Assembly: GCF_023051105.1 (NCBI RefSeq)
Contig: NZ_JALKIL010000002.1
Location: forward strand, 1 to 64,000
Length of the DNA: 64,000 bases
Source: Anaerobiospirillum sp. NML120449
Lineage (GTDB): Bacteria > Pseudomonadota > Gammaproteobacteria > Enterobacterales > Succinivibrionaceae
Direction of reading: 5' to 3'
Under the pieces are notes generated by a model. That model saw nothing but the letters and a program-made list of their open reading frames with translations. It was not told the origin of the DNA and searched no databases. The translations under genes and the position numbers were made by a program. Each line of letters starts with the position of its first letter. Positions within the stretch are counted from its first letter, which is position 1. This document shows positions 37,386-47,453 of this stretch, piece after piece.

Positions 37386-38597
37386 CTACATTTTGTCGGT
37401 GTAAGTAAGCTTGCGTGACTCACGCCAGTACAGCTGCCAGGAGTTAACCACATTCTGCCAGAGGATATAGCAGCCCGGAGCAATGGATGCAGCAGGGGTC
37501 AGATAGGCCAGGGTGATCCATATGCCTATCACCATGTTCTTCTGGCCCAGAGCCTGACCTGCGGTAATGCGCTGGCCCTCAAGATGGCCTGTGAGTTTGC
37601 CAAAAGCAAACTGTATGGCTGTGAATACCAGTCCCACCAGGGCAAGGTTGGTCAGAGTTTCAGAGCTCTGACCTGAGTTCATCATATTTGAGATGGCAGT
37701 TGCTGAAATGGTACTGAGGGTAAAGGCCCACAGATAGAAGTTAAACTCACGAAGACGGGTACAGATAAAGGTATTGAGCGGCTTTACCAGATAGCGTATT
37801 CCCTGAGCCAGAATCAGAGGCAGAACAATCAGAGGGAAAACACGGTTCATGATGATCATGAACTCCTGGAAAAAGCCATTCTGGGCATTGGCGGAGATAA
37901 GAGGAAAGATCAGAGGTATACCAACAGCTGCACCCAGATTGCTAAGCAGGGTATAGGTGGTCAGTGATGACTCATCACCTCCGAGCTTGCCTGTGATAAC
38001 TGCGGCAGCAGCTGCTGTAGGAGTGATAACACAGACAATAATACCCTCAAGCTCCAGACGATACTTTGCCTCACCCTCTGGCCAGTAAACCATCAACAGA
38101 GCAGTCAGGAAAGGCACACCTATCTGAAAAGTAATCAGGACAAGATGCCAGCGGCGTGGCTTCATACGACGCAGCTCCACCTTGGAAAAGGCCAGAAACA
38201 GCAGGGTAAAAATCAGATATGGCACCAGTCCGTCAAAGAAGTGTTTGATCGGGTATTTGATGGGCTGTAAAAAGCTCACATAGTGGAAGATGAAGTAGGT
38301 GCTCAGGCCAAGGCTGATGGAGATAAAGAGGATATTGAGCTTGATAAGGCGCATGATGCGCTGTCCGGCAGTCATGGTGGCAGGAGCAGCTGCCGCTGCA
38401 GCCGGTGCGGCGGATTGTGCCTGGGCTGGTGTGGTGGCGGTGGAGGCGGCCGGAGCTGGTTCTGCAGCGGCTGCGCTTACGGAGGCTGCGGCTGCGGCGG
38501 AGCCGGTGCGCTGCGATGATGCAGCATCCTGTGCCAGTGGTGCAGTCCTGTCAGGACTTGCAGACTCATGGTCCTGCAGCTTTTCTTCCCTGCTCAT
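37386..38597 (-). CDS. Bile acid:sodium symporter (BASS) family transporter
   Basis: Inner-membrane protein of 403 residues. The first ~75 are cytosolic and Ala/Pro/Ser rich. About nine to ten hydrophobic helices follow. The stretch VCVITPTAAAAAVITGKLGG followed by LLSNLGAAVGIPLIFPLI matches the hallmark C/S-P-T-A ... GG ... S-N-L segment of BASS transporters. The substrate cannot be told; members carry bile acids, pantoate, other organic acids or steroids with Na+. The ATG at 38597 has GGGAG 6 bases upstream. An upstream ATG 14 codons earlier lacks a ribosome site. The Ala/Pro-rich N-terminus is not typical for the family. Confidence 0.75.
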   Translation of the reverse strand: MSREEKLQDHESASPDRTAPLAQDAASSQRTGSAAAAASVSAAAAEPAPAASTATTPAQAQSAAPAAAAAAPATMTAGQRIMRLIKLNILFISISLGLSTYFIFHYVSFLQPIKYPIKHFFDGLVPYLIFTLLFLAFSKVELRRMKPRRWHLVLITFQIGVPFLTALLMVYWPEGEAKYRLELEGIIVCVITPTAAAAAVITGKLGGDESSLTTYTLLSNLGAAVGIPLIFPLISANAQNGFFQEFMIIMNRVFPLIVLPLILAQGIRYLVKPLNTFICTRLREFNFYLWAFTLSTISATAISNMMNSGQSSETLTNLALVGLVFTAIQFAFGKLTGHLEGQRITAGQALGQKNMVIGIWITLAYLTPAASIAPGCYILWQNVVNSWQLYWRESRKLTYTDKM

Positions 38598-38858
38598 GTT
38601 TTTCTCCCGCCAATGCGCATTGTTTTGAGTTAAGGCCATGGTCCCTGATTCTTATCAATATCAGGCACCTGATAATCTGTGCTACATAATAGACCTGAAA
38701 GCCCGGAATTTTATGACAAAAAAAATCCTGGCCCGTGCCAGGATTGTGATTTCCATGCGCCATTGTGTGGCGCTCTGCCCTGAGTACATCAGGACCTGCC
38801 TGCATTGCACGGACAGCTTTACCGGGCAATGCAGTACAGCTGTCAGAACGACTTAATA

Positions 38859-39119
38859 TCAGCGCTCAGCAATAACAAATAAAGGGCTGAGCTTGAAAGT
38901 CTTAATCAGTGACTTCACATTTTCTGAGGCATTGTAGACAGTAAGCCTGTTGCCATTGCTCTTGGCCCACTGAACCAGAAAGGCGATTCCTGAAGAATCA
39001 ATCTCCTGATTATCCCTGAGATCAATTTCACTGCTCTTGAAAATCTCAGAGCGCTGCTCCCACAGCTGAGCCACTTCAACGTGGGTCATTTTCTTTACAT
39101 CAATAGCCATATTCAACAT
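38859..39119 (-). CDS. mlaB: STAS-domain protein MlaB
   Basis: Cytosolic subunit of the MlaFEDB complex, where it binds and stabilises the ATPase MlaF. The product of about 86 residues has the STAS pattern, with the conserved DSSGIAFLVQWAKSNGNRL segment and its phosphorylatable-type serine. Two starts are possible, 39119 and 39110, neither with a good ribosome site. The frame is open further up to 39278, but that part is not MlaB-like. It is the last gene of mlaFEDCB. Confidence 0.85.
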   Translation of the reverse strand: MLNMAIDVKKMTHVEVAQLWEQRSEIFKSSEIDLRDNQEIDSSGIAFLVQWAKSNGNRLTVYNASENVKSLIKTFKLSPLFVIAER

Positions 39120-39384
39120 TACGCAAAGATAACGAAATAATATGCATTCCCCGCACTTGCCTGCTTCTCCTGCACTCTGTGAGGTTAACGTGAACAGTTT
39201 GCTGTTAATTGCTCCATGGCAGGCGGCTGAGGTAATGCCCCTGTTCCGGGACGTATCGGCAGTTGAGCCTGACAGCACCTGAACAGGGCTCAGCCCTGAA
39301 CCGGCATACTCCTGTCGCTTACAGGCGCTGCCGGAACAGGGCTGAGATAGGGGTCTTTTTCAGGCACAGGACCATCAGACAGGC

Positions 39385-40026
39385 TTACTTGATAGCTTCG
39401 GTGCTGCCGGTCTGGTTGTGCTTGTTGATAAGGTCGGTAACGGCCTTGATGCCACGCTCACGGATAAGAGGGGAAAGCTCGTTTTCCTTGGCGGTCAGCA
39501 TGGAGATACCCTCAGATACGAGGTCAAAGGCACGCCACTCACCGGTCTTGGTGTTCTTGCGCAGCTTGAATACCAGCTCCAGATCCTTCTTGCCTGCCTC
39601 ACGAATGAGGAACTTGGCATTAACCTGGGTAGCAGAATCAGAAACCTTCTTGTACTCAGGAGCTACGAGATCCTGATTGTTGTACATTGCCAGAGCCTCG
39701 GCAAAAGAAGCAACGATGTACTCGGCAAAAGCGTCAACAAAGGCATCACGCTCAGCAGCAGAGGCCTTCTTGAGATTGGTGCCCATTACCTTGAAACCGG
39801 CATAACGGGTATCAACATAAGGGAGCAGATCGTTACGTACCAGATCCTTGCGGAACTTGACGTCAGAAATCTTGTCCTTGTTGGCCTTGAGCTTCTGGAA
39901 AGCGTTATCAGCGACGGCAGTTACCATCTTGTATGGATCCTTAAGATCCACATCGGCAGCCTGAACGGAGCTGACTGCAAATACAGATGCCATCATCAGG
40001 ACGGCAGCGGCTAAAAACTTTTTCAT
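39385..40026 (-). CDS. mlaC: Periplasmic phospholipid-binding protein MlaC
   Basis: Shuttles phospholipids between the outer-membrane MlaA complex and inner-membrane MlaFEDB. The 213-residue precursor starts with a clear signal peptide (MKKFLAAAVLMMASVFAVSS, cut after VQA). The mature part has the MlaC pattern (LPYVDTRYAGFKVMGTNLKK, DAFVDAFAEYIVASFAEAL, LVFKLRKNTKTGEWRAFDLV, GISMLTA). GAGGA precedes the ATG. Confidence 0.96.
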   Translation of the reverse strand: MKKFLAAAVLMMASVFAVSSVQAADVDLKDPYKMVTAVADNAFQKLKANKDKISDVKFRKDLVRNDLLPYVDTRYAGFKVMGTNLKKASAAERDAFVDAFAEYIVASFAEALAMYNNQDLVAPEYKKVSDSATQVNAKFLIREAGKKDLELVFKLRKNTKTGEWRAFDLVSEGISMLTAKENELSPLIRERGIKAVTDLINKHNQTGSTEAIK

Positions 40027-40389
40027 TGGCGGGTCCTCGCATAGCTGTCAGGCTTGCTGACAGTATCAGGTTATCAGAGAAAACTTAGCTGGAAATTGTC
40101 CCGGACAGGATGCGCTGTATGGCTCATTTAAGGGATTGACTGAGCATTTGCGCCTGGTAATTGTCCGGTGACTGACTTTAAAAACGGCTGTACGCAGCCA
40201 CGCAGCACGGCTGTCAAAGGTGGCAGTTGCTGCAGGCAGTCGCTGGTGGCAGTTGCTGCAGGCAGTCGCTGGTGGCAGTTGCTGCAGGCAGCGGCCGCCT
40301 TACGGCTGCTGCTGCAGGCAGTCGATGGTGGCAGCGGCCGCTTTACGGCTGCGGCTGCCATGTGGCTGCTGCAGCTGCGGCTGACGGGA
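40027..40389. other. Spacer between mlaD and mlaC, filled by repeats
   Basis: A 363-bp gap inside the mla operon, unusual for these tightly packed genes. The part next to mlaD is a 26-bp tandem array. No gene is seen. Confidence 0.65.
40222..40300. repeat. 26-bp tandem repeat inside the mla operon, about 3 copies
   Basis: Units beginning ggcagttgctgcaggcagtc start at 40222, 40248 and 40274. Degenerate gctgctgcaggcag words continue to about 40380, next to the end of mlaD. Confidence 0.85.
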
Positions 40390-40986
40390 TTAGGCGTCTG
40401 CGTCAACGCTGTCGGCAGCGTCCACAGCAGCCTGAGTCTGGGCAGCTTCCTCAGCGGCGCCCTCAGCATCGTCATCACCTGAGGCACCGGCCTTATCCTC
40501 AGCGTCGGCAGCATCAGCTACGCTGCTGTTGTACAGGAACTTGGAAATCAGATCCTCAAGCACTACGGCAGAGCCGGTATCGGTAATGAAGTCACCGTCC
40601 TTGAGGTAGGTGGAGCCCAGCTCCTCATCATAGAATCCCGGAGCAATGGCAATGTACTGCTCGCCGATAATACCGGAGGTCAGAATGGAAGCCTTGGACT
40701 CGGAGGACAGGTTGTCATAGCGCTTCTGAATGGACATGGTCACAACAGGAACCAGGTCTTCCTTATCAAGGGAAATACCGTCAACACGGCCAATAACTAC
40801 ACCGCCAATACGTACCGGTGCACGTAACTTCAAAGAGCCGATATTGTCGAACTTTGCCTGAACGGTATAAGTGTCTGAAGAACTGTCCAGCACCAGACCG
40901 GCAACACGTAAGGACATGACTACGGCAGCACAGATGCCCAGCACCATGAAAAGGCCAACGCCAAACTCAATCTTGCTAAATTTCAT
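40390..40986 (-). CDS. mlaD: MCE-domain protein MlaD with acidic tail
   Basis: Forms the hexameric lipid-binding ring of the MlaFEDB complex. It has one N-terminal membrane helix (FGVGLFMVLGICAAVVMSL), then the MCE domain (YTVQAKFDNIGSLKLRAPVRI, GVVIGRVDGISL, SILTSGIIGEQYIAI). The family ends near residue 183. Here the last ~45 residues are nearly all Ala, Asp and Glu and abut the repeat array downstream. 198 residues in total. Confidence 0.96.
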   Translation of the reverse strand: MKFSKIEFGVGLFMVLGICAAVVMSLRVAGLVLDSSSDTYTVQAKFDNIGSLKLRAPVRIGGVVIGRVDGISLDKEDLVPVVTMSIQKRYDNLSSESKASILTSGIIGEQYIAIAPGFYDEELGSTYLKDGDFITDTGSAVVLEDLISKFLYNSSVADAADAEDKAGASGDDDAEGAAEEAAQTQAAVDAADSVDADA

Positions 40987-41050
40987 CTAAAAATACCTCA
41001 GGTTGCCCGGTTACCCCCGGGAAACATGAATTACAGAAAACTTTTGGCCC

Positions 41051-41824
41051 TTAGAACATCAGGGCGGTAAGAACGAAGTCCAGTCCCAGCACAGCCAGGG
41101 AAGACTGAACTACAGTTGCCGTAGTGGCGCTGGAAATACCCTCGGAAGTAGGGCGGGAGTCATAGCCGTTAAACAGTGCAATCCATACACAGGCTATGGA
41201 GAAAATTACTGACTTGATCATCATGCAGCCCAGATCATCAAAGAGATCTACGGATGCCTGCATACCTGACCAGTAAGTACCGTCATCAAGACCCAGCCAG
41301 TCAACACCGACCAGCTTGCCGCCATAAATGCCTACCAGACAGAAAAGAATAGACAGCAGCGGCATGGAAATAACACCGGCCCAGAAACGGGTGGAAATAA
41401 TACGTCGCAGCGGGTCAACAGCCATCATCTCCATGGAGGACAGCTGCTCGGATGCCTTGAGCTGACCAATTTCAGCGGTCAGCGCAGATCCGGCACGACC
41501 TGCAAAGAGCAGGGCTGTTACCACAGGACCAAGCTCACGGATAATGGCCAGAGCTACCAGAGGGCCCAGCGAACTGGTGGCCATGAAGTCCTTCAGGATG
41601 TTAAAGCCCTGCAGACCCAGCACCATGCCGATAAAAAGACCTGATACCAGGATAATGACAATGGACTGCACGCCTACAAAATAGATCTGCTTGATAAGCA
41701 GGGGAAAGTGCTTGGCAAAATCAGGCTTACCTACCAGAGCGTGGTACATCATGATTGTGGAGCGACCAAGAGAGGTGACCTTGGAAATCGCATACCGGCC
41801 AAGCTGACCTACAAAAGTGAACAT
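41051..41824 (-). CDS. mlaE: Phospholipid transport permease MlaE
   Basis: Integral membrane permease of the Mla transporter, 257 residues. Conserved segments are [54 protein letters not shown] (in two adjoining stretches) and the coupling segment [17 protein letters not shown]. Its start codon shares one base with the mlaF stop (TAATG), so the two are translationally coupled. Confidence 0.97.
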   Translation of the reverse strand: MFTFVGQLGRYAISKVTSLGRSTIMMYHALVGKPDFAKHFPLLIKQIYFVGVQSIVIILVSGLFIGMVLGLQGFNILKDFMATSSLGPLVALAIIRELGPVVTALLFAGRAGSALTAEIGQLKASEQLSSMEMMAVDPLRRIISTRFWAGVISMPLLSILFCLVGIYGGKLVGVDWLGLDDGTYWSGMQASVDLFDDLGCMMIKSVIFSIACVWIALFNGYDSRPTSEGISSATTATVVQSSLAVLGLDFVLTALMF

Positions 41825-42714
41825 TACAGATCCTCTAAATAATCCTTTTCAGCCTTGAGATTAAAGGCATAAGGGCCATCGTAATCACCGTTAATGAACT
41901 GAACCACCTTTGGATCAGAGCTGTTGCGCACCTCATCAGGGGTACCTGAGCCGATAACACGACCGTCAGCCACAATCACTACATTATGGGCTATGGAAAG
42001 CACCTCCTGGACATCGTGAGTAACGATGATGGAGGTCAGTCCCAGAGAAGCGTTGAGTTCAGCTATAAGCTTGACCAGAACGGCCATGGTGATCGGATCC
42101 TGACCTACAAAAGGCTCATCGTACATGATGAGATCAGGGTCAAGAGCAATGGAACGGGCCAGAGCAGCACGGCGGGCCATACCACCTGAAAGCTCATTTG
42201 GTGAGAAATAAGCAGCACCACGCAGACCTACAGCCTCAAGCTTCATCATCACCAGATCGTGAATGAGAACCTCTGGAAGCCTGGTATGCTCGCGCAGCGG
42301 GAAGGCAACATTTTCAAAAACATTGAGATCGGTAAAGAGTGCACCGCTCTGAAAAAGCATACTCATGCGCTTGCGCAGCTCATAAAGCTCACTGCGCACC
42401 AGCTTGTGAACGTCAATTCCGTCAAAGTGAATAGTACCGCTGTCAGGGCGCAGCTGGCCGCCGATAAGACGCAGCAAAGTAGTCTTACCGGTACCTGAAG
42501 GTCCCAGAATAGCGGTGATTTTTCCCCGGGGAACGGTAAGAGACATGCCCCTGTAGATCTTGCGTCCACCATAGGAAAAGTGCACGTCCTGGACATCTAT
42601 CAGAACGTCCCCGGCACTTTCCTTACGTGCATCACCTTTGATATCCAGCATAATGCTTTCCACGCAACTGTCCTGCATACTCACAAACAGATCTGCACCA
42701 TGAGGCAGACTCAT
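41824..42714 (-). CDS. mlaF: Phospholipid transport ATPase MlaF
   Basis: ABC ATPase of MlaFEDB, with Walker [11 protein letters not shown]-loop [19 protein letters not shown], signature [15 protein letters not shown], Walker [15 protein letters not shown] and the switch histidine in SIIVTHD. At 296 residues it is longer than E. coli MlaF (269). The true start could be 42714 (AGGG just upstream), or the in-frame ATGs at 42678 or 42651; the last would give the family length. It is the first gene of mlaFEDCB and is divergent from kdsD. Confidence 0.96.
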   Translation of the reverse strand: MSLPHGADLFVSMQDSCVESIMLDIKGDARKESAGDVLIDVQDVHFSYGGRKIYRGMSLTVPRGKITAILGPSGTGKTTLLRLIGGQLRPDSGTIHFDGIDVHKLVRSELYELRKRMSMLFQSGALFTDLNVFENVAFPLREHTRLPEVLIHDLVMMKLEAVGLRGAAYFSPNELSGGMARRAALARSIALDPDLIMYDEPFVGQDPITMAVLVKLIAELNASLGLTSIIVTHDVQEVLSIAHNVVIVADGRVIGSGTPDEVRNSSDPKVVQFINGDYDGPYAFNLKAEKDYLEDL

Positions 42715-43856
42715 GAGCCCTGGCAGGAAGACTTATATCAATCAGTCTCCTCTTTTCAAAGAGACCATACAAACCGGGAATACTCCCGGAAAAATCTGAT
42801 AATCAAAACGCGGCAGCCATGCCCAGAAGAGCTGCCTGCAAGCACACTGACAGCGCTTCACAGTACCATTGCTGTCAGCAGTGCGCCTTATATTGCATGC
42901 CATATTCAGTGCGCACTGTTGCGAGCACAGCTGCGCAACGCATGTCGCACGAGGGGGCATCAGTTTGAAATATAAAAAATCCTTTACAAAACCGAAAATA
43001 CAGCCTTAGCCAAAAATCATGACAGAACAAGATGGTCTGAAATGCATGCACCTCTGTGCACTCAGCTCTTACAGACAGTCTGATGCTCTGCATCAGGCAC
43101 AGCGCACAGTCTGCAATTGTGTCTTAAGGCCCGTCCTCATTTGCTGCCATGTATTCTGCATTGTTCTCAGTCATAATCTCAGCGTGCAGTCTGTACGTCG
43201 TTGCTTTGCTGATATTGGCTGAGTCAGAAATGTATGAGCAAAAGTTTTGTGTATGTGGTCCCGGGCCGTGCCGTACTTGACTGTGGCCGCTGTCAGGTCT
43301 GCAGCAAGTATACAGCCCTGATTCTGGGGTAAGAATAAGACTCACGTCTATATTAAGCTCATCGAGAACAGACCTGAGCATATGGGCCATAGTATTGATG
43401 GCATGATTGCTTGTGGCTTATGGCTTATGGCTTATGGCTCATGGCTTACAGCCTTGCGGCTTTATGAGCCTTTGAGGACCTTTGGCCTTTCAGCCTGATT
43501 TATGGTCCTCTTGATGTTTGGTCTGACGGGCTGGTGGGCTGGTGGCCTTATGCGCATAATGAGCAGTATTACGCAATCTGTTGATGTAAGCCCGGTTCGT
43601 GGGCTGCGATTATAGCGCACAAAATGCGGCTGGAACCTGGGATAAAGCTGCTGTTGACATCAGCAGAGCAGCCTTGTTATTTGATGTCTGTTTGCGGCTA
43701 TATTACTCATTTAAGGCCACAGTTAATTCTGTGAATATTATAATGGGGCGCTTCCGGACGGTGGCAGAGACTTCCGGACGGACAAAGCTTAGCATTATAA
43801 ACCCGGGGCGATAAAATGTATTCCCGGCATGAGCATTTTAATTTGAGGCGGAAGTC
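42715..43856. other. Long divergent spacer between mlaF and kdsD
   Basis: About 1.1 kb. In E. coli mlaFEDCB and kdsD lie in one run on the same strand; here they are divergent. No gene is supported. It contains the 7-bp array at 43414-43448 and a repeated cttccggacgg word (43748 and 43770). Confidence 0.55.
43414..43448. repeat. 7-bp tandem repeat, 5 copies
   Basis: tggctta occurs at 43414, 43421, 43428 and 43442, with tggctca at 43435. Such short arrays are prone to slippage. Confidence 0.85.
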
Positions 43857-44825
43857 ATGTTTAAAGAGACTTGTATTAAGGCTGGTCAAAGGGTGCTGAA
43901 AGAAGAGGCTGAAGCCATTCTGGAGCTGGTACCATCAATTGATGACAGCTTTGTCAAAGCCTGCGAACTGCTGATCAACTGCAAAGGCAAGGTGATTTTA
44001 ACCGGTGTGGGCAAATCAGGTCATATTGCCACCAAGATAGCCTCTACCATGGCTTCAACAGGCACCCAGTCATTCTTTGTTCAGGCTGGCGAAGCCGCTC
44101 ACGGCGACCTTGGCATGATTGGCGACAGCGATGTGGTTATCGCTATCTCCAACTCAGGTGAAGGTTCAGAGCTCAAGCTGATGATCCCTCTGCTGCGCCG
44201 TCGCAGCATTCCACTTATCGCCATTACCGGAAAGATGGAATCATCCCTGGCCCGTGCCGCTGATGTGGCCCTTAATGCCCACGTAAGCAAGGAAGCCTGT
44301 CCTTTAAACCTTGCTCCTACCTCAAGCTCTACAGCTGAACTTGCCATTGGTGACGCTCTGGCCATTGCCCTGCTCGAGGCCCGTGGCTTTACTGAAAGAG
44401 ATTTTGCCATGTCCCACCCAGGCGGTGCACTGGGCCGCCGTCTTCTGGTTCGCTGCCGCGACATCATGCACACAGGCGATGAAATACCAGTGTGCTCAGA
44501 AAAGGTCACCATCAAGGAAGCATTGCTGGAAATGACAGCCAAGAACCTTGGTGTGGTAGCCGTGGTAGATGAGGACATGCACTTCAAGGGCGTTTATACC
44601 GACGGCGATCTGCGCCGTACCCTGGAAAAGGAAGTGTCAGTTCATGACAGCCTCAGCGCCGTAATGACTCACGGCGGCGTAAGCGTTGCCCCTGACTGCC
44701 TGGCTGCCGATGCTCTGAACATCATGCAGCAGAAAAAGATTTCTGCCATGATAGTGCTCGATGAAGATGGCCGTGTAACTGGCGCCTTTAACATGCACGA
44801 TCTGCTGCGCGCCGGACTGGTCTAA
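43857..44825 (+). CDS. kdsD: Arabinose 5-phosphate isomerase KdsD
   Basis: Converts ribulose 5-phosphate to arabinose 5-phosphate, the first step of Kdo synthesis for LPS. The 322-residue protein has the SIS domain (GKVILTGVGKSGHIATKIAS, NSGEGSEL, SFFVQAGEAAHGDLGMI), then two CBS domains (CRDIMHTGDEIPVCSEK, LSAVMTHGGVSVAPDCLA, GVYTDGDLRRTLE). GAGGCGG precedes the ATG. kdsC lies 248 bp downstream. Confidence 0.96.
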   Translation: MFKETCIKAGQRVLKEEAEAILELVPSIDDSFVKACELLINCKGKVILTGVGKSGHIATKIASTMASTGTQSFFVQAGEAAHGDLGMIGDSDVVIAISNSGEGSELKLMIPLLRRRSIPLIAITGKMESSLARAADVALNAHVSKEACPLNLAPTSSSTAELAIGDALAIALLEARGFTERDFAMSHPGGALGRRLLVRCRDIMHTGDEIPVCSEKVTIKEALLEMTAKNLGVVAVVDEDMHFKGVYTDGDLRRTLEKEVSVHDSLSAVMTHGGVSVAPDCLAADALNIMQQKKISAMIVLDEDGRVTGAFNMHDLLRAGLV

Positions 44826-45073
44826 TCCTCCGGACGCCAGCTGGCTCAGCTGCCCTGGCACTGCGCCCCCAGCTGGTCGCCTGCAATGATGCGCCAGCTC
44901 TGCGGCGCGAACGTCATGCTGCACGCCAGCTCTGCTGGCCATGCTGAGCCAGTACTGCTGGCAGCTGCCATGGTCACGCAGGTGGCGGCCGGCAGCATGC
45001 AGAGCCTGAACATGGCTTTTTGTTGCCCGTCGGCCATAAGGCCGGCCTGAAATGTAAGTAAGGAGACTGACTG

Positions 45074-45709
45074 ATGAGTAAAGAATGCTGTAATGCTGGA
45101 GACAACTGCACTGAGCAGGCTCCGCTGGTTACCTTCTATCAGACCATTGATGCCTCCGTGGCTGCCAGACTTAAGAACATCAGACTGGTAGTATTTGATG
45201 TCGACGGAACCCTGACCGAAGGCGGCATTTTCCTTGATCGCGGTGAAAATGAGCTCAAATGCTTCAACTGTCAGGACGGTATGGGTATAGCCCTGCTCAA
45301 TAAGGCAGGCATTGAGGTTGCCATCATTACCGGACGCAACTCTCCTCTTACCGAGCGTCGTGCCCGTGAGCTGCGCATTGCCCACATCATTCAGGGCTCT
45401 CATGACAAGGCCACAGCTCTGGCTCAGATCTGGGAAAAAACCGGCCTCAGCTCCCTGCAGACAGCCGTTATGGGCGACGATATCAACGATATTCCTCTGT
45501 TTGATAATGCCGCCATCAGTGCCAGCCCGTCAGATGGCTATCACTACATGCTCTGTAAAGCCGATATCAGACTGACACGCCGTGGTGGCAAGGGTGCCGC
45601 CCGCGAACTGTGCGATCTCATTTTGATGGCTCAAGGCCATGTGGGCACTGACGGCCGTCCAGACCTGCTGCTGGGCAAAACAGGCGATGACAAACCCACA
45701 GCCCAGTAA
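45074..45709 (+). CDS. kdsC: 3-deoxy-D-manno-octulosonate 8-phosphate phosphatase KdsC
   Basis: HAD-superfamily phosphatase that releases Kdo from Kdo 8-phosphate. The 211-residue product has the nucleophile motif VVFDVDGTLT, IITGRNSPLTERRARELRI, and the Mg2+ motif VMGDDINDIPLF. A Cys-containing N-terminal extension of about 30 residues precedes the domain, and a short polar tail follows. AGGAG lies 8 bases before the ATG. A strong terminator follows, so lptC starts a new unit. Confidence 0.96.
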   Translation: MSKECCNAGDNCTEQAPLVTFYQTIDASVAARLKNIRLVVFDVDGTLTEGGIFLDRGENELKCFNCQDGMGIALLNKAGIEVAIITGRNSPLTERRARELRIAHIIQGSHDKATALAQIWEKTGLSSLQTAVMGDDINDIPLFDNAAISASPSDGYHYMLCKADIRLTRRGGKGAARELCDLILMAQGHVGTDGRPDLLLGKTGDDKPTAQ

Positions 45710-46311
45710 ACACCTGCAGCACTGCCTGCCGGTCTTGCTCCTGCATTGACATCAGATGCTCAGCGACTGCGGCCGCAGGGCAGCCGGTGCAGCTGAGGCT
45801 GCAGGGCTAAGGGCTAAGGGTTCTGCAGGTGCAGATACAATACAAAAGGGGGACGTTAGCATAACGTCCCCCTTTTGTTATTTTCGGAAGCATCAAAACA
45901 CAATTCAAAAGCTCTTAAAGGAGCAAAATTGAAGTCGTATGACGAGTTGGGTGGGGGTTTGAGCCTGAAAAGAGCATAAAGAAAAGGTGATGAGGATCAA
46001 GTATCAGCAAGTTCAAAAAATCGCATTAAAGCTGATATTTATCGTGTTTAGATGAATTTCAGGCATGGTTGGGGCAATTTTATTTCCCAAATTAAGGCAA
46101 ATTCTGGGCCAAAAATTTGTCAAATTTAGCTAGAATAGTGACCTGTTGGAGAAATATGAACCATCCTGTCATATCACGAGGATGAGACTGAAAATCACGG
46201 TCGGTTATCATAAGGAGCCCCTTTTTATGCGGGCCATGTCCCATTTGCCGTGCAGCTCACCTTACAGCTCCTGTTTTTCTGTTCTTTACCTGTACTCCAG
46301 GAGCAGCATTA
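45710..46311. other. Spacer between kdsC and lptC
   Basis: About 600 bp. It starts with GC-rich repeats (ctaagggctaaggg) and the kdsC terminator, then becomes AT-rich from 45890 to 46140, a probable promoter region for the lpt-rpoN operon. No gene is supported. Confidence 0.55.
45842..45878 (+). terminator. Strong terminator after kdsC
   Basis: acaaaagggggacgtta pairs perfectly with taacgtcccccttttgt around a 3-base loop gca, giving a 17-bp stem. Confidence 0.95.
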
Positions 46312-46878
46312 ATGAGCGTTACTCTCAGATCTATTATCATTGCCGCCCTGCTGTCCATTGTAGCCGGACTCATGTACCGCTACTCAGCCCTGACAGGACA
46401 GCTGAGCAATGCCGAAATTCAGGTACGCTACCCTACCTTCGAAGCCCGTGACTTCACTGCCGAGGTATACACGGACAAGGGTACTATTACCCACAGCATA
46501 TTTGCCCACAGTGTAAGTTTTTACAAAAACCGTGATCTGGTAAGGACCACCGGTCTTATAGGCTTTTTCTACAATAACGAGAAGAACAATGTCTCCCAGG
46601 GCTGGCAGCTCAGGGCCGACCAGGGAGAGGTTATATTTAACAAAAAGGCCTCACTCCACGGCAATATCCGTATGACGCCCAACTTTCCTACGGCTGCCAT
46701 CAAGGAAATCACTACCCCCTATGTCTACTTTGACATGGAGAAGAATGTAATCAGTTCGACATCGAAAATTACCATCAAAGGTCAGAACTTCGTTAATGAA
46801 GGATCGGACTACTCAGTGGATCTCAACCGCAAGACTTTTGTGATCAAGGACAGACCTCATGCAGTTTATTACCCATAG
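46312..46878 (+). CDS. lptC: LPS export protein LptC
   Basis: Bitopic protein that takes LPS from LptB2FG and passes it to LptA. The 188-residue product has an N-terminal membrane helix (SIIIAALLSIVAGLMYRY), then the periplasmic beta-jellyroll (YPTFEARDFTAEVYTDKGTI, GWQLRADQGEVIFNKKASLH). Similarity in this family is low, but length, topology and the position before lptA fit. AGGAG lies 8 bases before the ATG. It overlaps lptA by 20 bp. Confidence 0.9.
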   Translation: MSVTLRSIIIAALLSIVAGLMYRYSALTGQLSNAEIQVRYPTFEARDFTAEVYTDKGTITHSIFAHSVSFYKNRDLVRTTGLIGFFYNNEKNNVSQGWQLRADQGEVIFNKKASLHGNIRMTPNFPTAAIKEITTPYVYFDMEKNVISSTSKITIKGQNFVNEGSDYSVDLNRKTFVIKDRPHAVYYP

Positions 46879-47383
46879 CAGCAGGGTTATTTTGGCTGCC
46901 GCCGTGTTAAGTCTGAGCCCGGCCTGGGCTCTTAAAAGCGATCATACTCAGCCTATCAACGTTCAGTCAGTAGAGCAGAGTGCTGATCTTCAGGCCAATA
47001 AACTGCTGTTTTCCGGAGACGTGGAAGCCACCCAGGGCTCAATCAAACTCAAGGCAGACAAGGTAGAGGTAACACGCAGTCCCAAGGGGGCGCTCAAGTC
47101 CATTGTGGCTTACGGCAACCCGGTCACCTTTGAACAGAAACAGGATGACGGACGCGTTATAAAAGCCCGCGCCAGTACGCTGAGCTACATTCCTGAGGAA
47201 ACACGCATTGTTCTGGCTGGCCGTGCCTCTATCTGGCAGGGTGAGTCGCGCATGACAGGCGAGCGTATCGAATATAATATCAGCACTCAGAAAATGAGAG
47301 CATCAAACAACAACAGTCAGGGCGGACGCGTCTCAAGTACCTTCGTACCTGCTGATTTTTCCAGAGATAAGAACAAACAGTAA
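46859..47383 (+). CDS. lptA: LPS export periplasmic protein LptA
   Basis: Forms the periplasmic bridge for LPS. The 174-residue precursor starts with a signal peptide (SRVILAAAVLSLSPAWA, cut before LKSDHTQP). The OstA domain follows (INVQSVEQSADLQANKLLFS, GDVEATQGSIKLKADKVEV, NPVTFEQKQDDGRVIKARAS). The C-terminal GGRVSSTFVP is typical of the family. AAGGA precedes the ATG, and translation is coupled to lptC. Confidence 0.96.
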   Translation: MQFITHSSRVILAAAVLSLSPAWALKSDHTQPINVQSVEQSADLQANKLLFSGDVEATQGSIKLKADKVEVTRSPKGALKSIVAYGNPVTFEQKQDDGRVIKARASTLSYIPEETRIVLAGRASIWQGESRMTGERIEYNISTQKMRASNNNSQGGRVSSTFVPADFSRDKNKQ

Positions 47384-47453
47384 GGACCCTTCCTGAAAGC
47401 CCGCTCCGCCTAAGGTCAGCGGGCCTCATAACCTGTTACAAGAAAGGTCGTTT

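Noticed and set aside
39418..40014. 198-codon frame antisense to mlaC
   Set aside because: It is the complement of a clear MlaC gene with signal peptide; no independent support.
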